A DNA stretch of 64,000 nucleotides, taken from the NCBI GenBank assembly GCA_030835135.1, contig JAUQWO010000076.1, forward strand, positions 141,102 to 205,101. Direction: 5' to 3'. The notes beneath the pieces are model-generated. The model did no database searches. It was not told the DNA's origin and saw only the letters and a program-made list of their open reading frames with translations. Every line of letters begins with the position of its first letter. The first letter of the stretch is position 1. Shown here one piece after another: positions 51,990 to 61,199 of the stretch. Source of the stretch: Bacteroidota bacterium. GTDB taxonomy: Bacteria > Bacteroidota > Ignavibacteria > UBA10030 > UBA6906. Both the position numbers and the translations under genes were made by a program.

Positions 51990-53612
51990 ATGGCGCAGCG
52001 TATCTTTATCGACGCAAATGCATGGGTCGGACGGCGTGGACTGAAGGATGTGGAGACGCCCTATGAGACGGAGACCCTGCTGGAGGAGATGGCGTGGTGC
52101 GGGATCCAGGGTGCGCTGATCGCGCACGCGCTGGGGAAGGAATACACGCCGGACTGGGGCAACCGTGCGTTGCTGCAGGAACTCAAGAAAAGTCCGCGCC
52201 TCTATGGCGTGTGGACCGTGATGCCGCACCATACGGGCGAGATGGCGCCGCCGCGTGACGTGATCCGGCAGATGCGGGACAATGACATCCGGGCGGCGAA
52301 GATGTATCCACGCACGCACCACTACTTCTTCAACGAAGAGAGCTGTGGCCCGCTGCTTTCCGCACTGGAGGAAGAGGACATCCTGTTGATCCTGGAAGGT
52401 GGCGGCATGTACGGCCCGGACATCATGGACCCGGCGAACCAGGTGCTGCTGAGCGAACTCGACGCGATGCTCACGCTGCATCCGCGCCTGCCCGTTCTCC
52501 TGCAGAACTCCCGGTGGGATGCAACCCGCTACCTGCACACGCTGATGGCGAAGCACCCCCGGCTGCATATGGAGTTCTCGAACCATCAGGGGAATCATGC
52601 GCTCGAGGAGTTCGCCGGCTGGTTCGGCGTCGAGCGCGTTCTGTTCGGATCGGGTGCGCTCGACAAGTCGCCCGGAGCCGCCAAGGCATTCGTGGACTAC
52701 TGCACGCTCACCGACGAACAGAAGATGCTCGTGGCCGGCGGGAATATCGCACGCCTCCTGAAGTTGAAACAGGGTCCTCCTCTGTATCGCGCACAGCGCA
52801 CGAAGGACACGATCCTTGCTGCCGCCCGTGCGGGCAAGCCGATCCGTGACGCGCTGGTCATCGACGCGCATGCGCATATCGCGCATGATGGCGCGGTGGG
52901 CGTCGGGTTCCTGCATCAGCCGTTCTCCGATGCGCAGTCGATGTGGGAGCGGGCGAAGCTGATGGGCATCACGCAGATCCATATGAGCGCGTGGTTGTCG
53001 GTGTGGTCGGGTCACGACGATGGGAATCGCGTCGTCGCCGATGCGATGAAACGCTTCCCTCGATTCTACCATGGCTATGCGGCATTGCATCCTGCGTATG
53101 TGAAGGACTGGAAGAAGGAGATCGCGCGTGTGCACGGCAGATACCGTATGGCGGGACTCAAGCCCTACCATCCGCGCACGGACCTCGGGTACAGCGACCC
53201 TGCGTGGGAGACGTGGTTCGAGTATGGCAACCGCCACCGCATGTACACCTTGCTCCATCCATCCCCGAACTTCGGGCCGGAGCTCGATGTGATCCTTCCG
53301 AAGTATCCGGACATGATGTTCATCCTCGCGCACCAGGGCGGCTCGTTCAAGGAAGCCCGGCGGGGCGTCGAGTATGCGCAGAGGTACAAGAACGTCGCGC
53401 TCGAGATCACACTGACCGCCGCAACGTACAAGGTCATCGAGTTCATGGCGGAGCATGCCGGGGCGGACCGCGTGCTGTTCGGGACGGACCAGCCCATGCG
53501 CGATCCCATCCCGCAATTCGGGTGGATGGCATACACGCACTGTTCGCCGGAAGCGAAGCGACGGATGTTCGGGCTCAATATGAAGAAGATCCTTCAGCGG
53601 GTGAGGTGGTGA
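51990..53612 (+). CDS. Tandem amidohydrolase-2 protein, N-terminal half apparently inactive
   Basis: 540 aa, about twice the usual length. Residues 1-265 and 288-540 are two amidohydrolase-2-type TIM barrels. The second has the metal-binding HxH (IDAHAHIA, H294 and H296), 'LLHPSPN', 'LAHQGGSF' and the catalytic GTDQP. The first lacks HxH (FIDANAW) and has 'FGSGALDKS' where GTD is expected, so it looks like a degenerate pseudoenzyme half. The ATG at 51990 follows the aminotransferase stop by two bases; GTG at 51984 could also start it. Probable role: hydrolysis or decarboxylation of a small ring compound or lactone. Confidence 0.88.
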   Translation: MAQRIFIDANAWVGRRGLKDVETPYETETLLEEMAWCGIQGALIAHALGKEYTPDWGNRALLQELKKSPRLYGVWTVMPHHTGEMAPPRDVIRQMRDNDIRAAKMYPRTHHYFFNEESCGPLLSALEEEDILLILEGGGMYGPDIMDPANQVLLSELDAMLTLHPRLPVLLQNSRWDATRYLHTLMAKHPRLHMEFSNHQGNHALEEFAGWFGVERVLFGSGALDKSPGAAKAFVDYCTLTDEQKMLVAGGNIARLLKLKQGPPLYRAQRTKDTILAAARAGKPIRDALVIDAHAHIAHDGAVGVGFLHQPFSDAQSMWERAKLMGITQIHMSAWLSVWSGHDDGNRVVADAMKRFPRFYHGYAALHPAYVKDWKKEIARVHGRYRMAGLKPYHPRTDLGYSDPAWETWFEYGNRHRMYTLLHPSPNFGPELDVILPKYPDMMFILAHQGGSFKEARRGVEYAQRYKNVALEITLTAATYKVIEFMAEHAGADRVLFGTDQPMRDPIPQFGWMAYTHCSPEAKRRMFGLNMKKILQRVRW

Positions 53613-55985
53613 ATGCGGGCGTACCGCCTGATCGCGACCATCGGCGTGCTGGCGATCCTTGCCGGTCAGGGGGCCGCCGCCGAGGCACAGCGCGTGGAGA
53701 TCGCGAACACGCATCTCCGGGTGATCGTCACGCGGAGCGGGGGGCGGTGGAGCGAAGCGTTTGAGGCGAGGTCGGATCGTCAGTGGGTTCGCCTGTTGAA
53801 GGCCGGTCACCGGCTGAGGACGGACCCATCGATCGTTACCGGCGGCACAGAGAAGGACCCGGGATACACCGTCGTCCGGCGGTCGACATCCGCAGGTGGG
53901 GTGCAGGAAGTGGAACTGGCAGCGCGGACCGGAGGGCTCGCCGTATGGAAACGCATTTCCCTCGCTCCGGACGACCCCTACGCCCATGTGACCGTTCGTG
54001 TGACCGTCCATGGTCGCGCAGATCTCAGCAGACTGGTGGCGGCCTATACCGCGTTCCCGCTGGATGCGCAGGCGTTCCGGGGTGTGCCCCCGGAATTCGT
54101 CTATACGCCGGCATTGCGGCCGGAAGCGGACGACGTGATCGGGGACCATGTCTTCCGGTCCCCTGCGTTGATGATGCAGCGGGGCAGGGGATTCGTTGCG
54201 GTCGTACCTGACCCCGACCTGATGAACACGCCGCGGGCGCGGGTGCGGACCGCAGCCGATGTGCAGATGGATGATGGCGGGTCGCCGCTGATCGCGTACG
54301 GCTTCATGCCGTGGACGGTGCGCGGGCACGTGTACTACCGGCACACCGATTCCATGAGCGTCCCGCTGGCGGATACCACGATCGCGTTCGGCTACTATGT
54401 GTTCTGCTCTGCCGCGGCTCCGGAGCGCGAAGGGTACCGTGGCGTGGTCCGCTTCCTGTGGGATCGTTTCGGTCACGCGGCATTCGCCGGACCGGGTGGG
54501 CCGCAGCACGAACCGTTCTCTTCGTATGTGCGGAAGGCATGGGACGACTACCTCCCCTCGGTGGCGATGGCAGCGTCGCACAACGGCCAGCCCATCACGC
54601 TGCTGCGCCAGGGGCGCCTTGCGTGGAGCAACCGTCTCCCGCGCCAGGCGGACAATGACAGTTGGTTCAACGTCTGGTTCAACTCCCTGCGCACCGCGTA
54701 CGGGATCGCATTCTACGCTGACCGGTCGGGTCGGCCCGAGCTCTCGCGGCTGGCTGATGGCGTGTTGAATCTCGCTCTCAACGCACCGCAACGGGAGGGG
54801 ATCGCCCCGAGCATCTTTTATCTGGACAGTGTGGGCATCGGCCATTGGGTCGGCGACCATGCATGGGGTGGGATCGGGCAGGGAGAGTATCTCCCGATGT
54901 TCCACAATGCGTGGACGGGCGTGTGGCTTCTGCGCTGGGCAGGGCTGCGGCCCGGCCGGTGGCCGGAGATCCTGGCGTACACCGGGCGGCTCTCAACGTT
55001 CCTGGTGAAGAACCAGCATGCCAGTGGAGTCATCCCATCCTGGTACGAACCCGCGACCTTGCAGCCCGCCGATGCGTTCCGCGATGAGAATGCGGAGACC
55101 GCCGGCGCTGCGCTGTTCCTCGCCGAGTTCGCGCGGAAGACCGGTGATAAGGAGGCGCGCGCGGCGGCAGAAAAGGCGATGGCGTATGTGTTCCGGGAGA
55201 TCGTGCCGGACCGCAGGTGGTTCGATTTTGAGACGTTCTTTTCGTGCTCCCGTAAACCGCTCGGCTTCTTCGATCGATACACTGCCCAGCATCCACAGAA
55301 TACGCTCTCGATGCACCAGGCGGCCGAAGCTTGCCTGTCGTTGTACGAGCTCACCGGGAAGAAGGAGTATCTGGGCCGCGGTGAAGCCATTCTGGATTAT
55401 CTCGGGCTGTATCAGCAGGTCTGGAGTCCGCGGTGGCTGTCGTGCGACCTCTTCGGTGGATTTGGCGTACAGAACACGGATGGGGAGTGGAGCGATTCGC
55501 GTCAGGGGTACTTTGCGGAGACGTATGTCCGCTACTTCACCGCGACCGGAAAGCGTGAGTACTTCGAGCGGGGCATCGCCGCATTGCGTGCCATGTTCTC
55601 CCTCTTCGAATCGGCCGCGTCACCGCGCACCGCGGAGAACTATGCGCATGGAGGCACCGATGCGCCAGCGGGCGTGACGGGCCTTCACTGGGGGACAGGG
55701 AGTTCGGTCGTGACCGCGCATCTTGTCACGGCCACGTATGGCGACGCGTATGTCGATGCCGCCGGGCGGTGGGGTGTCGGGATCGATGGGTGCAGGGTGA
55801 CCAGGGTGTCGATCCGAGGGGACCGTCTCGCGTGCACCCTCCGGGATGATGTGTCATCGCCGCGGACACTCCGGCTGGTGGTGGGCCATGCCGCACCGGC
55901 GGGATATCGGGTGACGGTGAATGGTACAGCGTATGGAAAGTTCGATGCCGCGGCTTTACAGAAAGGGATCAATGTTGAGATCTGA
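53613..55985 (+). CDS. Secreted (alpha/alpha)6-toroid protein with N-terminal beta domain, unknown family
   Basis: 790 aa. The ATG follows the previous stop directly, with no gap. Signal peptide 'YRLIATIGVLAILAGQGAAAEA'. Residues ~25-300 are beta-rich. From about 330 on, helices with 'AWDDYLPSVAMAA', 'NDSWFNVWFNSLRTAYGIAFY', 'DENAETAGAALFLAEFARKTGD', 'LSMHQAAEACLSLYELTGKKEYLGRG' and 'GYFAETYVRYFTATGKREYFERG' form a toroid. A C-terminal beta-sandwich follows. The organisation is that of polysaccharide lyases or glycosidases, but I do not recognise the family. Encoded last in the coupled set lyase-aminotransferase-amidohydrolase. Confidence 0.7.
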   Translation: MRAYRLIATIGVLAILAGQGAAAEAQRVEIANTHLRVIVTRSGGRWSEAFEARSDRQWVRLLKAGHRLRTDPSIVTGGTEKDPGYTVVRRSTSAGGVQEVELAARTGGLAVWKRISLAPDDPYAHVTVRVTVHGRADLSRLVAAYTAFPLDAQAFRGVPPEFVYTPALRPEADDVIGDHVFRSPALMMQRGRGFVAVVPDPDLMNTPRARVRTAADVQMDDGGSPLIAYGFMPWTVRGHVYYRHTDSMSVPLADTTIAFGYYVFCSAAAPEREGYRGVVRFLWDRFGHAAFAGPGGPQHEPFSSYVRKAWDDYLPSVAMAASHNGQPITLLRQGRLAWSNRLPRQADNDSWFNVWFNSLRTAYGIAFYADRSGRPELSRLADGVLNLALNAPQREGIAPSIFYLDSVGIGHWVGDHAWGGIGQGEYLPMFHNAWTGVWLLRWAGLRPGRWPEILAYTGRLSTFLVKNQHASGVIPSWYEPATLQPADAFRDENAETAGAALFLAEFARKTGDKEARAAAEKAMAYVFREIVPDRRWFDFETFFSCSRKPLGFFDRYTAQHPQNTLSMHQAAEACLSLYELTGKKEYLGRGEAILDYLGLYQQVWSPRWLSCDLFGGFGVQNTDGEWSDSRQGYFAETYVRYFTATGKREYFERGIAALRAMFSLFESAASPRTAENYAHGGTDAPAGVTGLHWGTGSSVVTAHLVTATYGDAYVDAAGRWGVGIDGCRVTRVSIRGDRLACTLRDDVSSPRTLRLVVGHAAPAGYRVTVNGTAYGKFDAAALQKGINVEI

Positions 55986-55998
55986 ACGGCGGTCGGCG

Positions 55999-57000
55999 AT
56001 GCAACGATGCAGTGTTCTTCTTCCCCTCCTCCTCCTGCTTCTCCTGTCGGATGGCGGAGGCGCAGCGAATGCCCTGGCCGGTGAGACCATCTACATGTCG
56101 GTCCTGAGTTCCCGCGCGCATGCCTGGGGAAAGAATGACTATCCTGTCATCGGACTGTTCGTCAGTTCCGATGCGGGCACGACATGGGTCCACCGGGGGT
56201 GGCGCGAGTACATCCGGATGTTCTACACGGAAGCGGGACCTGACGGCGTTCTCTGGTCGGCATGCGGGAATGGCGTCCTCCGGTCGAAGGACGATGGCGC
56301 CACATGGCGTATCACCACGGGCTCCGATGTGACGGAGGTGATGCGGTTGTGCGTGGACAAAGGCGATGCGCGCCGTATCGTTGCGGCAACCGCCTACGGC
56401 CCGATCCTGAGCACCGATGGCGGGGAGCGGTGGCGGTTCATCACGGAAGGGCTGCCTGCGCGGTTCTCCGGCGACATCATCATCGACCGTGTGAACGGCA
56501 CGTTGCTCGTCGCGACGGAGCACGGGATCTTCGTGCGGTCGGCGGCGGACCGCATGTGGCGTCGGTCGTCCATGACGAAAGATACCCGGACGATCGTCCA
56601 GCATGCGACCGAACCGAGGGTGTTCTTTGCCGGGACTGAGGAAGACGGGATATGGCGATCCACTGATGGCGGGCGGACATGGAAGGCGCGCAATGAGGGG
56701 CTCGGGCACACGACCGTGTACGCCCTTGCGACGGCGCCAGGAACCTCCGGCGCTGTGTATGCGGCGACGTTCGGAGGTGGTATCTACCGATCGGATGACG
56801 GTGGCAACAGTTGGCACCAACGGTCGGCGGGACTCACGGTCCTGGACTGCCATGCGGTCCAGGTGCTTCCGTCGGCACCGCGGACCGTCTTTGCGGGGAC
56901 ATTGAATGGCGGCCTGTTCATCAGTACGGATGCGGGTGAAACCTGGAACTTCAACAGCCAGGCGGACGGTCAGGTCTGGGGTTTGTGTGTACGCAACTAA
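55999..57000 (+). CDS. Secreted BNR-repeat beta-propeller protein (Ycf48/sortilin-like), copy 1
   Basis: 333 aa from the ATG at 55999; an ATG at 55972 overlapping the previous gene is the alternative. Signal peptide 'SVLLPLLLLLLLSDGGGA'. At least six repeats with the S-x-D-G-G-x-T-W Asp-box pattern are visible ('SSDAGTTWVHRG', 'SKDDGATWRIT', 'STDGGERWRF', 'STDGGRTWKARN', 'SDDGGNSWHQRS', 'STDAGETWNFNS'). Such propellers bind glycans or act as scaffolds, and a few are glycosidases (sialidase clan). It is related to the copies at 60183 and 61200. No catalytic residues can be assigned. Confidence 0.85.
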   Translation: MQRCSVLLPLLLLLLLSDGGGAANALAGETIYMSVLSSRAHAWGKNDYPVIGLFVSSDAGTTWVHRGWREYIRMFYTEAGPDGVLWSACGNGVLRSKDDGATWRITTGSDVTEVMRLCVDKGDARRIVAATAYGPILSTDGGERWRFITEGLPARFSGDIIIDRVNGTLLVATEHGIFVRSAADRMWRRSSMTKDTRTIVQHATEPRVFFAGTEEDGIWRSTDGGRTWKARNEGLGHTTVYALATAPGTSGAVYAATFGGGIYRSDDGGNSWHQRSAGLTVLDCHAVQVLPSAPRTVFAGTLNGGLFISTDAGETWNFNSQADGQVWGLCVRN

Positions 57001-57073
57001 GAATGAAGAACTAAGGATTCTTAGCTGCGTTGAGAGATGGCAAGTGATGATCGGAAATTGAAAGCAAAGATGA

Positions 57074-58405
57074 ATGGCTGGTGAGCGGACATACGATCGG
57101 CGGCAGTTGAGGGACCGCTGGCAGGAGGCGGATGCACTCATCCGTACCTGGTGGGACGCTGATCTCCGCCAGGCGGGCGAGGCCGAGGTCCGTGATCCAC
57201 GCTGCAACCAGGTCTGGTTCGTGGACGAGGAGCACCGTGCCCGTGAGCAGAAGGGCGCCGCTGCGGACCCGTTCACCCTGCTCTATCTCCCGTTCCCGTA
57301 CGTGTCGGCCGGTGGCAGTGAGGCAGCGTTCCCGGAGATGTATTGCTGGGACACCCCCTTCATCAACCGTGCCCTCCTCATCCATGGCCGTGCGGAGATC
57401 GTGCGCCACCATCTCCTCAATCATCTCTTTCTTATCGATCGGTATGGGTTCGTGCTGACCGGGAACCGCACCTATTACCTCACCCGGTCACAGACCCCGT
57501 TGCTCGCTGATGCCGTGGTGCGGTACGTCCGTCATACCGGCGACCGTGATATGCTCCTGCGGTCGTACCCTTCGCTGCGGCACGAGTACGAGAACTACTG
57601 GACGGCACCGCCCCATCTGACCCCGACGGGCCTTTCGACGAATGTGGACGCCGGTGATACGCGTTTGCGCCCCGAACTTGCCGCGGAGGCTGAGTCGTTG
57701 GATTTCACACCGATCTACGACGGGGATATCCGCCAGTGCATTCCGCTGCAACTGAACTGCGCGCTTGTTCGCTATGAAGAGAGCCTGGCGTGGATCGCGG
57801 AACAGATCGGGCGCCCGGATGAAGAGCAACTGTGGCTCGGGCGGGCCGACAAACGGAAGGGGCTCATCCGTCACTTCTGCTGGGACCCTGCGATGGGTTT
57901 CTTTTTTGAGTACAGCATGACGCACGGCCGTCGGCTCCCGTTTTGGTCTCTTGCCGGATTCTGGGCGATGTGGGCCGGTGTTGCTACGCGCGATGATGCG
58001 GTGGCGATGACCGCGCACCTCCACCGTTTTTTGTTCCCGTTCGGCCTGACCGAGACCGACATCGCGTATGCGAGTCCGCACCCCGAGTTCACCTGGCTCC
58101 AGTGGGGATACCCATCGGCCTGGCCTCCCAGCCAGATGATCGTGCTGGAAGCTCTTGACCGGTACGGCTTTCATGCACTGGCGGAGTCTGTGGCCGGTGC
58201 CTATGCGCGTTGTCAGCTGGAAGAGTTCGAGCGGACCGGCAAGTTCTGGGAGAAGTATAACGGTGTGGAGGGGAGTTCCCGTGTGCCACGGGAACGGACG
58301 CCGTGTGTTCCCATGCATGGCTGGTCAACGGCCTCCGCCGTCTGGCTTGGCCATCGCCTTTTCGGCGCAAACGGTTCACCTGTTGCACCCGGGAATATGC
58401 CATGA
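57074..58405 (+). CDS. GH37 (trehalase)-like glycosidase, cytoplasmic
   Basis: 443 aa, shorter than typical trehalases (~540), with no signal peptide. It matches trehalase blocks: 'AGGSEAAFPEMYCWDTPFI' (signature 1, near 79-97), 'LTGNRTYYLTRSQTPLLADAV' (128-147), 'DAGDTRLRPE' with D195 at the position of the general acid, 'PLQLNCALVRYEE' and 'LQWGYPSAWPPSQ' (signature 2-like). 'FWEKYNG' near the C-terminus holds the general-base glutamate. The substrate could be another alpha-glycoside than trehalose, because the SSRW part of the usual SGWDFSSRW block is replaced. It overlaps the following secreted-protein gene by 4 bp. Confidence 0.85.
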   Translation: MAGERTYDRRQLRDRWQEADALIRTWWDADLRQAGEAEVRDPRCNQVWFVDEEHRAREQKGAAADPFTLLYLPFPYVSAGGSEAAFPEMYCWDTPFINRALLIHGRAEIVRHHLLNHLFLIDRYGFVLTGNRTYYLTRSQTPLLADAVVRYVRHTGDRDMLLRSYPSLRHEYENYWTAPPHLTPTGLSTNVDAGDTRLRPELAAEAESLDFTPIYDGDIRQCIPLQLNCALVRYEESLAWIAEQIGRPDEEQLWLGRADKRKGLIRHFCWDPAMGFFFEYSMTHGRRLPFWSLAGFWAMWAGVATRDDAVAMTAHLHRFLFPFGLTETDIAYASPHPEFTWLQWGYPSAWPPSQMIVLEALDRYGFHALAESVAGAYARCQLEEFERTGKFWEKYNGVEGSSRVPRERTPCVPMHGWSTASAVWLGHRLFGANGSPVAPGNMP

Positions 58406-60186
58406 AACATCTGATGTGTTCAGTGGGTTGTTGTGTTCTTCTTTGTGTCCTCGCTCCGCTGGCGGGTCGCGCTGATGGATTCGAACAGCGCCGCGACCGG
58501 GTTCTCCAGGTGGCAGCCGCGGAGCAGGAATACAACCTGATGACGGTCCTGGCCAAGCTGAAAACACGCACCGATCTCGACCGGGCGTACGTTGTGCTCG
58601 ATTCGATGGCGCACGACCGTGCCATGGGAGGGATGTTCTTCGCGTACAGCATGATGGGTGTGTATCTCCATGCGCACGATGTGCTGCCGGATACTCTCCG
58701 GGTGAAGATCCGGGAGGCGTTCCGCGTGCGGACCATGTACCGTGGCGATACCGAGAATCATTGGGTGATGTACTATACCGGCTTGTATCTCGCCGCGCAG
58801 ACATGGCCCCACGACCCCGGCACGGCATGGTTCAACGGCAAGAGTTCTGACGAGAACCTCGTGGAAGCGGCCGGTTGGTTGAACCAGTGGATGCATACGA
58901 CGGTCACGATCGGGCAGGGGGAGTTCGACTCCCCGACGTATATGACGGTGTTCCTGTGTCCGATGCTTCTCTTGCAGGAATTCGCTCAGGACCCTGCCAT
59001 GAAGACGAAGGCCGGGATGATGGTGGATCTGCTCCTGGCGGATTTTGCCGCGGAACACCTGAACGGGAATTTCGGCGGGGCCCATAGCCGCGACTATCCC
59101 GACGACATCGTCAACCCGCTGTCCGCCCCCAGCACGATGTGGGCCTGGTTCTATTTCGGCCAGCCGGCCATGGAACAGTGGAACGAAGCCCGCTATCGCC
59201 CCCGCCATCGCGGTTCGTGGGAAACGGTCTTCGCCGCGGCAAGCTCATACCGGATCCCGGAGATCATCCGGCATATCGCCACCAACCGTGCGCAACCCTA
59301 TGTTCATCGCGAGAAGAAGCGTGTCCGGAACGTCATCCGGTTCAGCGCGGTGAAGAATCCGCCCGTCTACAAGTACACATTCATGTCGCCCCGCTACGTG
59401 ATCGGATCGATCCAGGGTGGCATCCTCCAGCCGATCCAGCAGCACACCTGGGATGTGACCTTCTCGTCGACGCGCACCCACAATACGCTGTTCTCGCTCC
59501 ATCCGTTCGCGTCCGGTAAGGAACTCGCAATGTTCTTCCCCGAGGAGCAGAAGTTCCTGGCGGGTGAGGTCGACCGGTATCATCTGGTGTATACGAATCC
59601 CGGCAAGTGGAACTCCAGTTCGCCGTACGAACAGACATTTCAGCACAGGAACGACCTGATCGTCCTGTATGATATCGCCGATGGTGTCCGGCATCCGCAT
59701 GCCGACGGCTTTTTCCCGAAGACCCTGGATGAGCGGGTGGTGGACCCCACGGGATGGATCTTCGCACGCTGGGATTCCGTCTACGTCGGCGTATTCCCTC
59801 TCAGCGGCGCGGCGTGGATCGAGGACAGCATCTGCTGGCGCTGGAGAAGCACATCGCGGAGAACGGGTTGGGTGGTGGAGGTGCGTTCCGTTGAAGAAGC
59901 CGGGACCTTCGAGGCCTTCCAGCGGTCGCTCCGGTCCCGCACGCCCGACGCGGAGACATTCATGCGCACCGGGAGCGTGGCGTTCACGACCGCCGGAGGC
60001 GACCGGATGACCTTCGCGGTGAACGGATCGAGGAACCTGAATGGCCAAGCGGTGACGTTCAAGAAGTATCCCCTGTACGATGGGCCGTGGATGCAGGCGA
60101 AGGTCGGCGAAGGGGTGATCCGCCTGACCGATGGCATCCGGACCCGGGTGTTGGACTTCACGACGGGAGAGGTGCGGGAACGATGA
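58402..60186 (+). CDS. Secreted putative glycan-active protein, duplicated family, copy 1
   Basis: 594 aa, ATGA overlap with the GH37-like gene. Signal peptide 'MCSVGCCVLLCVLAPLAGRA'. The N-terminal half is helical with the motifs 'RGDTENHWVMYYTGLYLAAQ', 'TIGQGEFDSPTY' and 'LADFAAEHLNGNF', suggesting an (alpha/alpha) toroid. The second half is beta-rich with 'RKRVRNVIRF'-like, 'NPPVYK' and 'GGILQPIQQHTWDV' blocks. Architecture and the TENHW motif recall polysaccharide lyases, but I cannot place it. The copy at 62227 is very similar in these blocks. It overlaps the next propeller gene by 4 bp (ATGA), so expression is coupled. Confidence 0.72.
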   Translation: MKHLMCSVGCCVLLCVLAPLAGRADGFEQRRDRVLQVAAAEQEYNLMTVLAKLKTRTDLDRAYVVLDSMAHDRAMGGMFFAYSMMGVYLHAHDVLPDTLRVKIREAFRVRTMYRGDTENHWVMYYTGLYLAAQTWPHDPGTAWFNGKSSDENLVEAAGWLNQWMHTTVTIGQGEFDSPTYMTVFLCPMLLLQEFAQDPAMKTKAGMMVDLLLADFAAEHLNGNFGGAHSRDYPDDIVNPLSAPSTMWAWFYFGQPAMEQWNEARYRPRHRGSWETVFAAASSYRIPEIIRHIATNRAQPYVHREKKRVRNVIRFSAVKNPPVYKYTFMSPRYVIGSIQGGILQPIQQHTWDVTFSSTRTHNTLFSLHPFASGKELAMFFPEEQKFLAGEVDRYHLVYTNPGKWNSSSPYEQTFQHRNDLIVLYDIADGVRHPHADGFFPKTLDERVVDPTGWIFARWDSVYVGVFPLSGAAWIEDSICWRWRSTSRRTGWVVEVRSVEEAGTFEAFQRSLRSRTPDAETFMRTGSVAFTTAGGDRMTFAVNGSRNLNGQAVTFKKYPLYDGPWMQAKVGEGVIRLTDGIRTRVLDFTTGEVRER

Positions 60187-61187
60187 CGGCCCGACAGGTT
60201 CTCACAGCCTCGCTGCTGGCAGGGGCTGTCGCCACAGCATATGCGGGCGGTCCTGATCCCGCCCCGCTGCAACGCGTGCACGCGGCAGTCTATCTCGTGC
60301 GTGGCAGCGTCGTCGGATCGAACGTCGGTGCGTACGGTCCGTATGTCCGGGAGTCCGATACCACGTGGCATCGGCTCTCGCGGTCGAACCTCATCACCTT
60401 CGGATTCGGGGCCACGGTCCGGGGACCTGCGCGCCGGCTCTACGTAGCGGCAGGGAATGGGCTGCACAGGTCGACCGATGATGGTGCCACCTGGAAGATC
60501 ATCACCGGTTGGAAGACGATGGAGATCCTGTCTGTTCTCCCCGATGAACGGGATGAGCAACGGATCCTTGTCTCATCCCCCTGGGGGGTGTACAGGACGA
60601 CGGATGATGGTGCTACCTGGCAGGAAAGCATGAAAGGCATGCGGACGTGGTACGTCCGTTCGCTCGTGCCGGATGCATTCTCGCCGCGGACGGTCTATGC
60701 GAGAGCTGAGGACGACATCTATCGATCATCGGACCGGGGGGTGAACTGGCGGCCGATGCGGGCAGGGAAAGGTGTCGTCACGGCGTTCCTTCAGATCCCG
60801 CGAGGACCCGGACGATTCCTGGCCGGCTTCGAAGATCAGGGGATATGTATGACGACCGATGGGGGGAAGACGTGGGGCCAGACGGAAACACCGTCGCGGA
60901 CATCGATCTATGCGATCGCGGCCTCAGCCGATGGCGGCGTGATGTATGCCGGAGGCTGGAGGTCGGGCGTCTGGCGCAGCACCGACGGCGGGATGCATTG
61001 GGAGCAGCGGTGGCGGGATGATGCCGTGGAGAGCTTCTTCTGTTTTCTGGTGGATCCGGCCAACCCGGATCACGTATATGCGGGGACCGATGGGAACGGC
61101 GTGTATGAATCCAGCGATGGAGGCATCCACTGGTCGTTCGCCGGGTTGCGGGGCGGAAAGATCAAACATCTGTATCTCTATCCTTAA
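60183..61187 (+). CDS. Secreted BNR-repeat beta-propeller protein, copy 2
   Basis: 334 aa; ATG overlaps the previous stop (ATGA). Signal peptide 'TASLLAGAVATAYAGG'. Repeats: 'STDDGATWKII', 'TTDDGATWQES', 'SSDRGVNWRPM', 'TTDGGKTWGQT', 'STDGGMHWEQR', 'SSDGGIHWSFA'. The protein resembles copy 3 (61200) most, including 'YVAAGNGLHRSTDDGATW' versus 'YIASGNGLHKSTDGGATW', and copy 1 more distantly. Probably a glycan-binding or assembly propeller working with the 58402 protein; function unknown. Confidence 0.85.
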   Translation: MTARQVLTASLLAGAVATAYAGGPDPAPLQRVHAAVYLVRGSVVGSNVGAYGPYVRESDTTWHRLSRSNLITFGFGATVRGPARRLYVAAGNGLHRSTDDGATWKIITGWKTMEILSVLPDERDEQRILVSSPWGVYRTTDDGATWQESMKGMRTWYVRSLVPDAFSPRTVYARAEDDIYRSSDRGVNWRPMRAGKGVVTAFLQIPRGPGRFLAGFEDQGICMTTDGGKTWGQTETPSRTSIYAIAASADGGVMYAGGWRSGVWRSTDGGMHWEQRWRDDAVESFFCFLVDPANPDHVYAGTDGNGVYESSDGGIHWSFAGLRGGKIKHLYLYP

Positions 61188-61199
61188 CGGAACGTACGC

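Noticed and set aside
51588-54905. 1105-codon minus-strand open frame
   Set aside because: It is antisense to three coupled plus-strand genes with recognisable catalytic motifs; it is a codon-bias shadow.
57001-57073. Terminator in the AT-rich gap before the GH37-like gene
   Set aside because: Only a 5-bp CTAAG/CTTAG stem is visible and no T-tract follows.
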